The position numbers were made by a program, and so were the translations under genes. The notes beneath the pieces are model-generated. The model saw nothing but the letters and a program-made list of their open reading frames with translations. It was not told the origin of the DNA and searched no databases. This document shows positions 50,581 to 60,189 of a DNA stretch of 64,000 nt, piece after piece. The stretch lies in contig CM067072.1 of assembly GCA_033980235.1 (NCBI GenBank), forward strand, positions 24,982,192 to 25,046,191. Reading direction: 5' to 3'. The first letter of the stretch is position 1, and every line of letters starts with the position of its first letter. The DNA is from Diadema setosum. Its lineage: Eukaryota > Echinodermata > Echinoidea > Diadematoida > Diadematidae.

Positions 50581-51280
50581 TAGTATACATATATGATTTA
50601 TATATACATATATATCATATTATATATGATTGATGTATGTATTATATATATAGATATATATATTCATCACACTATAAACTTTGAACTTCATGTATTTAAA
50701 ACTTTTTTTACAAAATGGAGGTGGCGGTAACGTCTTACATCGACAGGCATAAAACTGTGCTCCTCCTTTGAGCTTGCAACAATAAACAACAACAGCAACA
50801 AACAATGCGACATTCAAATGATTAAAGCAGGCATTTACTTCTATTTAAAGTTTCGGCATACCAGTTCTGACACATCGGGAAGCGTACGTGATATCACAGA
50901 CCAGTAAAGTGGGGGAAGCATATTACACAGTGTTAGGCGAAGTATCGAGAAAAAGTTTGCATGATGTTAGGCAAAGGAGCGACGGATCTGCAGAGTTCAT
51001 GGACAATTACCTTAATGCAGTAGGGTGTACAATATATAATCCAGTGCTCTTCACAAAGTTAAAAAGACATCACGCGAAATCAATCAAATTAAGTTTATCT
51101 ATACATGTATATATATATATATACATACATGTGTAAACCATGGCAAGTGTCACTTTTATGGCTAAGTAGAGCGAAGATCTAACGAGTTTGCCTACCCCGA
51201 ATTCTTGCAGCAGCTGTTGTCAAAATCAAAGCAATGCAGAAAAGGGTGAAGGAACTGCGTAGCGAACCGTTGGACGACAT
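45902..51280 (-). CDS. Secreted protein with two IgGFc-binding domains, downstream tandem copy (927 aa)
   Basis: CDS: complement of 51,280-51,196, 49,379-47,991 and 47,211-45,902 (85 + 1,389 + 1,310 nt; 927 codons plus stop). All introns are phase 1. Exon 1 gives a signal peptide (LFCIALILTTAAA core). Domain 1 (about residues 29-490) shows DLTGTQISAPTPVAVLSG, a C...SGCGHMVEQLPP motif and WGKYF. Domain 2 (about 495-925) shows DHTGTHVVASKPISIMSG, CGHMLEHLIPVERWG, and the end YSCPGMF. These are hallmarks of the IgGFc_binding domain known from FCGBP, without the von Willebrand D repeats of FCGBP and without a membrane anchor. It is likely secreted, in mucus, coelomic fluid or matrix; ligand unknown. 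A closely similar gene lies upstream at 60,026-56,229. The only weak point is the first exon's GTAGGC donor. Confidence 0.88.
47212..47990 (-). other. Intron 2 of the downstream IgGFc-type gene
   Basis: 779 bp, GTAAGT...TTGCAG. No repeat or exon seen inside. Confidence 0.85.
47991..49379 (-). CDS. IgGFc-type gene (downstream copy), exon 2: domain 1
   Basis: Acceptor CTCTGGCAG, donor AGTG|GTAAGTAT, phase 1 at both ends, 463 codons. The true exon begins upstream of the internal ATG at 49,320. It contains GRRHTQPVEDVLTK, which is also conserved in the upstream gene. Confidence 0.93.
49380..51195 (-). other. Intron 1 of the downstream IgGFc-type gene
   Basis: 1,816 bp. It contains a TA-rich tract (50,536-50,662). 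No further exon is recognised. Confidence 0.7.
50536..50662. repeat. (TA)n-rich tract
   Basis: A pure TA run of about 35 bp followed by TATACATATA variants. Confidence 0.85.
51196..51280 (-). CDS. IgGFc-type gene (downstream copy), exon 1: signal peptide
   Basis: ATG at 51,280 opens a 28-codon frame with a basic/polar start, a hydrophobic core and AAA before the likely cleavage site. It stops at G|GTAGGC in phase 1. Joined to 49,379 it reads ARIRDEFRYEPQ, matching ANIHDDFRFEPQ of the upstream gene at the same junction, which is the main support for this short exon. Confidence 0.75.
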
Positions 51281-53383
51281 CTTTTAATGCCCTCGTCACG
51301 AATCCGTCTACCAACTCTTCGCCGATCGAGGTCGTACACGTGATGAGATGGTACCATGGACCACAGAGCTACATGGAGTAGGTTCGCTCTATGGTACGGC
51401 TGTGAATTCAACTATAAAAAGAGTATGGGACAAATATCGTGAATATACAGTACGTGCACACTGTTCCACGCTTCCCAGGAGCTTCGCTGTAGTCTGCTCT
51501 GGTACTGACCCGAACACGAAATTCCAATCCGGACCAAGGTTCACGTTGCAATAACTGTAAACAGCGGGACGTCACACAAAGGAGGTAACTTGCGATTTCA
51601 TGTCAGGGATGGTTAGGGAAAAGTGTTGCACGACTACCGTATCGTGTGCGAAGACTTTCACGAGTATGAAGTCGAGTGTCATTTAATGCTTACTCTCTCA
51701 CTTCGAAAACGCTATTCTCTTACTTGTCGTTCAAAAGTCAAAAATATGCTCTAGGCAACGACCTATGCTTTAGGCAAGAGAGGTCATGTTTTATAATTTG
51801 CGTAAACAATCCTGTAATGTTTTCGTAACCTAGTTGCCATGACTATGGTGAAAGTTTGTCTGCTATCAACCACTCCGTCTCCTCTTACTCCAGGCTCTGT
51901 CCCTCATCCATCGTTCACTTATCATTCAAACTGACCTGATATGTTTTGTTTGTTTTCTTCTTCTTTTTTTTTTTTGGGGGGGGGGGGGGGGCGAGGCGGT
52001 GTTGATTACTTGGATGTAGGCCTATACTTACCCATAATTTTTTTTTTTCCATTTTTAATTCAAACTCCTCGATTTGACGACATGGATTCTTCTTCTTGTA
52101 GAGAAACATTTCTCCGTAATGAAGAGACGATTGAAACGGATGTTTATTGCTCTTTATCTCTTCTCTTGGTTCCAATAAGAGGAAAATAGTGATTGTTATG
52201 ATTATGAGCTGGTTCTATATGATTATGCCGAGTCGGCAGATACGAACAGGACAACCAGTCATGTTGCATCTGCGCAAATAAGTTGGAGTGATCGTAGTAT
52301 AACTAAAGAGAGAACATTATTAGAGAAAGAAACTAATGTGCAAGGAGTCATCTGCCTCTTTTCAAATGTCTTTTGTCTAATCATTAATCCTTCAGTCCAG
52401 AGCACGATCATGCACTATAAAACGCCTACAAAATGGGAAGTATAGAAATAGGTACTGTTGGATATCCTGTTTAAACAAGTGGCACAAAATAGCAATTAAA
52501 AAAAGGTCCTCTTCAGCCCCAGTTTCCATTCTGTAGTAAATGTGTGAGAGTACGTCCCTCCCTCTCAAATCTTCTTCTTTAACACTGATAAAATCTTCCT
52601 TTTGAAGTACAGTATATAAGAATAACGGATTAATATCATCCATTCAGATTTTCTAACACTACATTAATTCAACGTATACTACAGCTTATACAAGTTGTGC
52701 ATTGTGTTTGAGGAACCTTCCCAGGGGAACCTGTATGCAATGCCTAACCCTTACAATGCACAGAGGAGTGTTTTGCAGGAAGTTACAATACCAGGTGTCT
52801 AATGGAATATACGAGCACATACTTTTTGTGTGTGAAATAAGCGGTCGTTTTCCGGAATATTGAATTTTGAGATGATATCACGACAGAATTCTCTTGTACG
52901 TAGCGGTCATAGGGGAGTTAACTCACCTACAAACGTGTGTCAGTTCATAGGCCTAAATACTTTTGCAGAAAGGAAAACGGAGTCTTATGCGCTGAGAAAA
53001 CAAAGCAATGAGACACGTGTGGCATTTTTTTTTTCGTTATTGAATAGATACTTATTGGTTCCAAAAGATTAAAAAAGATTTAAAATGCACTCATAACGAT
53101 GCATATATATATATATATACATATATGAAGAGTTTCTTTGCAAAAACCGAGAAGTCCATATTTGTCAAATGGAGATATTTGCGATTATAGGTCAAGAAAA
53201 ATAAAGAGAATAATAAGAACATTTTTGCTTCTTTGACCATAACTTCAAAAATATACCTTTATAATTATGTAGTGACCAATATATCATTTAAAAGGTATTA
53301 TTTTGTACTTTATGACAGAGACCGTACTTCAAAATCTTCAAAAATGAACTTATCGGTTTTTGCAAACAAACTCTTCATATATA

Positions 53384-53418
<35 letters not shown>

Positions 53419-54035
53419 GTACGAATACTATAAAAATGAAGTCTCATACTTTACTTTCTTTAACATCACACTCTCATCTTCAGCAAAAAAAAAAAATGAA
53501 TAAAGAAATAGAAAAGGATATTTTGGGTGATTGCTTTTATAGCAGATCAAAAAGGTATTTTTTTTTTATATCCAAGTGATGTTTTATTTAGTACTCAACA
53601 TATAACATTCTTGAAGTAATCACAGCTGAGAGATACATGACAAAGAATAAATTTTGTTCAGCTTCTTAATTACACATGCACATTTTTCTCTTGAAGTAAT
53701 GTTGTGTGTATGGGTTTATAATGGAAAGGAATGTTTTAAAGCTGACATAACCGGAAGGTTGCTAACGAGATGTCGAGTGATAAGCGCATATACACAATCT
53801 AAAATTATTGAAATCTATGCCATATCGAAAAAAAACAACAACAACAACAAGAAACATGAAAATGCCATGGCGAAACATTCAGTGAAAAAACAACTACAGC
53901 TCGATAATACCGCTGAGTGGTTCCCATTTCCCGTTATGCACATTAATCTTTCCTTGTCTCTTTGCAATATAACACTCTTCACGATATAACTTTGATAACA
54001 TAGCCTTAAAAAAGGACAAACAGGGAATAGTGTTG
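51281..54035. other. Spacer between the two IgGFc-type genes, promoter side of the downstream gene
   Basis: No gene. It includes a G-run at 51,976, short TA tracts (53,103-53,120; 53,388-53,416) and an (AAC)n stretch near 53,835. A clear TATA box for the downstream gene was not found. Confidence 0.5.
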
Positions 54036-54700
54036 TTACATCTGCTTGGATAAATACCTTTTTCCTATAAGTAAAATATGGTTTACCAATATTTTGTTTG
54101 TATCAATCTCTATAACTCCAGTTAATACCGTCTTCACATTAAGGAATGACAAATCTACAATCGTAAGAAAAGATGTTATTTCCCTCCAAAATGTTTGTGA
54201 CACCTTACAGTTCCACATAATGTGTTCAATCGTTTCATTCTCAATGCATCCAAATGAACATAAAGGGGAATATACTATCTTCATTTTAAACAACTTATAG
54301 TTTAGTGGTAATATGTTATTAAGTATCTTGAACTGAAATTCTCTGCTTCTTGCATCTATTAACGCTTGCACTATGAGTTTACGTGCTTTACATATATCCT
54401 GCTCTGTCATATCGAAATTAGACTGCACTGTAAAAGCACTACAGACGTTTCATATTTAAGTTTTACTAATACATCATAAAAATGTGTGCTCTTTAATCGG
54501 GCACTCAGACGTAAGCGTTCCGGAAGGACGACAATGTCTTTGACGACTTGCTGAAATTCTGCGCTAACTGATAAAACCTGAATTTCTGTATTCTTTTTAA
54601 CAGCCGACCAAATACCATGTAACCTCAGATAGTCATTACTATCAATACCAAATTCTACTTGTAAAACACGAAAATCTTTAAGATAACCTTCAGGGGCAGA
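54036..54700 (-). mobile_element. LINE (non-LTR retrotransposon) ORF2 C-terminal remnant
   Basis: On the - strand, 54,700-54,415 reads as about 90 codons (FRVLQVEFGI...ERLRLSARLKSTHFYDVL) and stops. A shifted frame continues from 54,428 to 54,036 with FQFKILNNILPLNYKLF, a C-x-F-G-C...ETIEHIMWNC zinc-knuckle-like motif and FW. This is the region after the reverse transcriptase in Tx1/L1-like LINE proteins. The frameshift and missing 5' part show a dead copy. Confidence 0.7.
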
Positions 54701-56228
54701 TCAAAAAGTTAACATTTAACCTTTTGTATAGAGATGAGGTGCTTGAAACAGTAAGTTCAATAAAACATGGTTTTATTTAAACTGATACCAGTTGAATAAA
54801 CATTTAGCGACTATACTATGCATTAATCTACCAGTTTTTCCTGAAACTGGCAAATTCGATAACCATGATATTTTCAAAATGATACAAATTGGATAGACAT
54901 TTGGTGATATATACACTCATTTAAAACTATCAGACTTGACATAAAATAGCAAGTTCTATGAAAATATATTTTCAAACCGATAAAATTGTAAGAACATTTG
55001 GTGAATATATTCAGAAAACTTACAAACTGCAAAGGTCGTTAAATAAACCATGCAGTGCAATTTCAAACCTGCCACATATACATGTACAGTGATGGGTACA
55101 AATCTTATCAAAGAAATAAATCAGTTCAGATCAATTTCTCCTATTGCTTACTTTTACAAAATAATATTTTGAAACAAAATCAAAACGTTAGTCCTTGTCT
55201 TTCCATATAAATGCATAATTTCTACGTGAAAAAGGGAAACGGTTGTCCTGTCCAAAATCTTGGTAGATACATTTTTCCCAGTAAAATTCAAGATTAAATA
55301 TTTTGCGTGAAACAAATTGGGAGTGGGTACGACATGAAATGGATGCACTTTCCTGACTTCATATTGTAAATGCAAAAGGAAGTATAGTAGCAGCTCTCAT
55401 TCAATTTTTCCACTTGCTATTAAAATGGTAAACGTGTTAAATTCTCCGTCAGTGCTCTGATATTTCGCAGGGAATCAGCCAGAAGAAATGCAACATTTTT
55501 TCTCTTGTATGTGCAAATAAGGTAATGCGGAAAATGCCCATAGCTTTGGGAAAGTGGGTCCAATATCTGCCGAAAACAGCGATTCTTTATGCATATTTCC
55601 ATACTGGTGTTATCACCTTTCTCTTAGATGGTTGTTGCCACTTTTCCTTTATTTTTGATGTCATTTACCTCTGAGCTTACCCACATCATCAAATAAGAAC
55701 GCCTTGGTTGTCTTAGCAGAAGTATTTTTTTTTTTTCATTCTGTTGGTCTGTATTCCAAAGTTCCCATTTACTAATCACGTGAAGTTCGAAGGGCGAACA
55801 CTGCTAGAAATGACGTATAGAATTCATAACTCAAATCATGCAAAGCCCAGGTATAGCAAGCAGACCTGAAAGGACAAACTGTACCTCTGAAGACTTTCTC
55901 AGCTTATGAGAGAAAAAGGAAACATGCCATTACACATGTTGGACATGTTATCATATGCGCAACATCTAATTAGACTAAGATTTTTGATAATAAGGCAGCT
56001 GTCTTATGATAATCTCGCATAAAAAATCAAACGGTATAAACAATAATACCATGTGTATTACAATCAAAGTTGCGAGGATTAACAGGGAAAAGTGTTAACT
56101 TCAATTTCACTTTTACTACTAATGATAATAATTGAATGTGTAAGATTCATTGTCGTTATTCCCCTGAGGCATCAGTTGCAATATTAGTGGAATCTTTTTC
56201 GATTGATTCTTGCTTCATTGGTGTACAG
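54701..56228. other. Noncoding stretch below the upstream IgGFc-type gene
   Basis: 54,705-55,060 has recurrent AAACTGATA/AAACTGGCAA/ACATTTGG(T)GA words suggesting a degraded tandem repeat. No gene is recognised and no canonical AATAAA close to the stop at 56,229 was found. Confidence 0.45.
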
Positions 56229-57544
56229 TTACCAATTAGCAGGACATGCGTATCCAGAGACAGGAGAAAAGCCGTAAATAACCGCGGACATCTTAGCGCC
56301 TCCGGTGTTCAACACATATTGAGAATCACCCTCCAGCCGTTTCCTGGCAATACATACGTCCGAGCCATACACGGCGTCCCAGTCAGAAAGCGGTAGTGGC
56401 TGTTGATTTAGAGTAACGTTGGCGGTGGCGGAGCAGCGAACGGCTATGTTGGCGAAGCTGGTGGTACTGCTGTGCCCACGGAGGTTGAACTTTGCCAGCG
56501 GGATTTCTTCCATCTCACTTCCATCCCTGTTTAGCCTGGTCAGACTAGGAACAAGGGTTTGCGTAGGGCGGGAGAAACCCTCGCTGTAGTTGAGAGGACG
56601 GTCATTAGGTACTTGGAAAACCAAGATGGGAGCGTCATGTGAGCTGATATGCACATTCATATCCCTCTTCTCGCTGAGGTACACTTTCTGTGTCTGCCCT
56701 GCTGGTAGAGAGAAGAACCTCTCATTGCCATTAAGGTACACACCAGTGTTCCGACTGGCCATCACGAATGTTGTGACGTCACCCCTGCTGTATCCAAGGA
56801 AACTGGATGCGACATACTCAAGTCCCCATCTCTCTACAGGCGGCAAGTGCTCAAACATGTGATCGCATCGAAGGCCGTGGTCTTCGCCGTCCGGGTAGAG
56901 GGAATAGCCGCAAGTAGTGCCCGACATGACCGAAATGGGTTTGCTCGCGTGTACATGAGTACCTGTGTGGTCGCCCCGGGACATGAAGAAAATTGTTTGG
57001 TTTTGTCTGATCGTGAAGCCCGTCCTAGTTCCGGCATAGTGGACGTGGTTCCTAAAGAACAAACTTCCCTTGAGCTGGAGCGATACATACGTGTCATCAT
57101 ACAGTCCCGAGATGACGAAAATGTTGTATGCAGAATCACTCATCTCGTAAGATCCGAGCAGGTAATACTCCATGCCCATCATCGGTCGCGGCAGGGCGAG
57201 GAAGGCGTCAGACTCGTCGTCAGACGCGTCGTTGAGACCATAGACTACGACAGGGCTCTTCGCTCGGATTTGCACGGGGCTGCGTGTCTCATCCCTGGAG
57301 TTCGTGAGGATAGCGCTGCTTGGAAGTTGGACTCGGGTGCTCTGTTCACTAGCGGGTATTGTGAACGGAACAGAGAAACGGTCCCCAGTGACAGTGCCTT
57401 CGATTAATGTGGGGTTTCCGGTTGTCTGCCCACGATGTATTATGAGTTTTGGTCCCCTGAGCGTGCCTACGTAATATGTGGCAAATGCGATATGAAATTC
57501 GACGCCAGCTACTGAAGATGATGGAGGTTCCGTTGTTGGTCGTG
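56229..57544 (-). CDS. IgGFc-type gene (upstream copy), exon 3: domain 2 and stop
   Basis: The acceptor CTCAATGCAG precedes 57,544. The open frame continues upstream into the intron to 57,740, but splice phase and the paralogue place the start at 57,544. Stop at 56,229. Confidence 0.94.
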
Positions 57545-60026
57545 CTGCATTGAGGGAAAAGAACTGGTTTAGATTATATTTCCTATAATGTACAGAGATG
57601 TGGCATGCTGTCACTCTTTTAATAATAGTAGGCCCTACGTGTGACGTGCTTGACAGAAAATTAATCTCACAATGTGCTTGTATGTACACATCGTGATCAA
57701 ATTCTACCGATTTATACAGAGCGGAAAAAGATAAATACATTAATTAAACATAGTAGTGTGTAATCCAGTCACTTTAACGTAATATCCTAACTCTTCACAG
57801 TGGCTACAAGAGAAATTGATGCATTGCCTAAGCATCAAATGAATAAACAGTGGAAGATTGAGGAGTACAGTCGATAATTATTTTCACGCTCTAAAATGGA
57901 TACGGCCTGAAAATAATTAATGAAGAGAACCCGTAAGGGGACATACCTCTTTGTTGATCGTCGAGTCCGATGGGAAATGAATATCCCCCATTTCTGCCGT
58001 GTCCAAAGAGCAATGCTGAGAAGATGCACGGATTCTCATCAGCCTTTGCTCCAGAGGACAACTTGTGATATCCTTCTTCGACCTGATATTGTCCCCAGCA
58101 GACACCCTCAGTGACTGTCTCAGTACCAACTGTAGTGACCACATCCCGGCTTGCCCGTCCCCACGAAAGGCGATCGGCGCAATCACAGTCATACAGGACA
58201 CTCAGGTAATGGTTAATAGAAGGACCCCTGGCCTTGGCTGTGGAGTTTAGGGTAGCGAACGACACAGTCGATGCAGCGGGCGACAACGGTGGGACCACTG
58301 TCATGGTGGGAGAGCGCGTCTTGCACGCTTTGCTGTTTACACATGCCCCATGGTAAAGCGTGAAGGCAACCACCAGTACCGGCTCTATGGACGAAATGAA
58401 GACCGTCTCTGTTCCTCTTATCACAATCTCTTGCAGATTTCTCTCGATACGCCCGCTGCTCGTCCCGATGAGAGCTGTGTTGCCGCCGTTGTGTCGGTTA
58501 GACTTCATGATCTTAATCTTGGTCAGAACGTCCTCAACCGGTTCTGTCTGACGTCTGCCCTGGTGCGTGTTTGGTCCTCCAGCGAGCGGTCGGTAAATGA
58601 AATATTTGCCCCAGTTGGCTTTCGGAGGAAGCTGTTCCACCATGTAGCCACAACCACTTCTGCGCGAATGACCAAGTTTAATCGTTCCACAGTCTGCACC
58701 AGACAAAACAGCGACAGGACCTGAAGCGAAAATATGCGTACCTGTTAAGTCATTCACACCTTTAATTTGAATGACTTCGTACTGTCTTAAATGCTGTGTT
58801 AATGATGACCCCAACTCGTGCACCGTGGATTCATAGGTGATGCTGCAGGGAAAATTTTCGATGGTAACCCTGGTGATGGACGGCGATACACCAACGACAA
58901 CAAACTGGGAGTGGCGGCGAGTGTTTGTCCTGGGTTCGTCCACGGAGACGACAGTGTACTCAGTGCCGCCAGCCATGCCGCTATAGATGCTTACCGGGAG
59001 AGCCTGGAACCCTTCCGAGCGAGAGTGTTTGTTCTCAGCAGTCATTCCGTAGACGTAAATATCGTCACTCGCAACGACGCGGATTCCGTTTTGACCCAAT
59101 TTGGCGCCACGAATTATCGCCTGGGTTGGGAGAGTAAGGGTGGACATTTCTCCCCGACCGAGGGTCAGAGAGGTGGCGTACTCCAAGAGGGGCATTGAGA
59201 CATTAACGTGGACGACTTCGTTGGATTGTACCGGTGCTGTGATGACAAGCCTCGGGCTAGACTCGGTGATCGCGTTGATTAACATACGGTTGTCCATAAA
59301 GGCGAATACGAACTCTCGACCCTTAGACGATGGTTGCGGCTCAAAACGGAAATCATCTGGGTAATCAAAATAAGCAAAATTTAAAGAACATTTTAACATC
59401 GGACTTTTCCCATCATTGGCTTTTCATGGCATTGATCTGCACAGCCGAAAGCTAAGGAATACTTTCAAGGGCATACTTGTCATATTATCTTTTAGAACTT
59501 CACTGTAAAACAACTACATATGTATTACAGTTGGACATGTATTGTCACAGCTGAGCAGGTTCATCCTTACGTATATTTAGTTCTCAGACACTCTGTTATG
59601 TTCATCCTTCACTACCTAGCTATGTCAAGACCCTTTTTAATACGAAAACAATTAACTTCAGTTCAGATCAATACGATCTTAGGGTTACCCCTTAACTGAT
59701 ATTAGTTTTTCTCTATAACGCTAATTTTCGTAAAAGAAAAAATGTAAGGCAGGACTATCAATCAGTTAAATCTAAATACAGAAGGCAGAGACTAGAGATT
59801 GGATCAACTTTCTGCAAATGAAACAAAATATGCATTTGCCCCATTGATTGACAACGTCACGTCAAGCTGATAACAGTGATGAGGTACTTCGATCGGCACC
59901 CGTTAAACAAAATGGTTTTATATTATAGGTTGTGTGCAACGTCTCACCATGAATGTTGGCAGACGCCACATTCACAGCCAGCAGGGAGCAGATCACGATA
60001 ACGGTGGTGGCGGCACAGAGCTCCAT
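56229..60026 (-). CDS. Secreted protein with two IgGFc-binding domains, upstream tandem copy (934 aa)
   Basis: CDS: complement of 60,026-59,948, 59,356-57,947 and 57,544-56,229 (79 + 1,410 + 1,316 nt; 934 codons plus stop), all introns phase 1. Residues 1 to about 24 are a signal peptide (TTVIVICSLLAV core). Domain 1 (27-496) begins DDFRFEPQ...GREFVF and has DLTGTHIFASGPVAVLSG near 229-246, SGCGYMVEQLPP near 260-271 and WGKYF. A short RPTTEPPSSS linker leads to domain 2 (about 505-934) with DHTGTHVHASKPISVMSG, CDHMFEHLPPVERWG and the end YACPANW. These fit the IgGFc_binding family of FCGBP; no other domain or membrane span is present, so the protein is presumably secreted. Substrate or binding partner is unknown, and IgG itself does not exist in invertebrates. 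The 51,280-45,902 gene is its tandem paralogue. Confidence 0.93.
57545..57946 (-). other. Intron 2 of the upstream IgGFc-type gene
   Basis: 402 bp, GTATGT...ATGCAG, phase 1; nothing else seen. Confidence 0.9.
57947..59356 (-). CDS. IgGFc-type gene (upstream copy), exon 2: domain 1
   Basis: Acceptor TTACCCAG, donor AAGAG|GTATGTC, 470 codons, phase 1-1. It contains GRRQTEPVEDVLTK and the DLTGT...SGADC core. Confidence 0.95.
59357..59947 (-). other. Intron 1 of the upstream IgGFc-type gene
   Basis: 591 bp, GTGAGA...ACCCAG, phase 1; nothing else seen. Confidence 0.9.
59948..60026 (-). CDS. IgGFc-type gene (upstream copy), exon 1: signal peptide
   Basis: ATG at 60,026 is the first ATG of the frame; the open frame above it lacks one. 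It encodes MELCAATT..., ends CATG|GTGAGACG in phase 1 and joins codon GAT with exon 2. Confidence 0.92.
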
Positions 60027-60178
60027 GTTACCACGCTGCAGTATCAAAGCTGTGGAAGGCCAACTTCGTTTGATACGATGACCATCTACCTCTGCCGGAC
60101 ACCAACCTCAGGGAGTCAGCGAGTCGTTCGAACACCGAACACGTTCACTTACTGTTCATGTTTGTGGGTCCTCTCCAA

Positions 60179-60186
60179 ATTTATAC
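60179..60186 (-). promoter_or_regulatory. Candidate TATA box of the upstream IgGFc-type gene
   Basis: The - strand reads GTATAAATTTGG about 155 bp before the ATG. A start near 60,150 would give a 5' UTR of about 125 nt. A GTAAGT at 60,152-60,147 could instead be a donor of a 5' UTR exon, so the arrangement is uncertain. Confidence 0.4.
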
Positions 60187-60189
60187 ACA

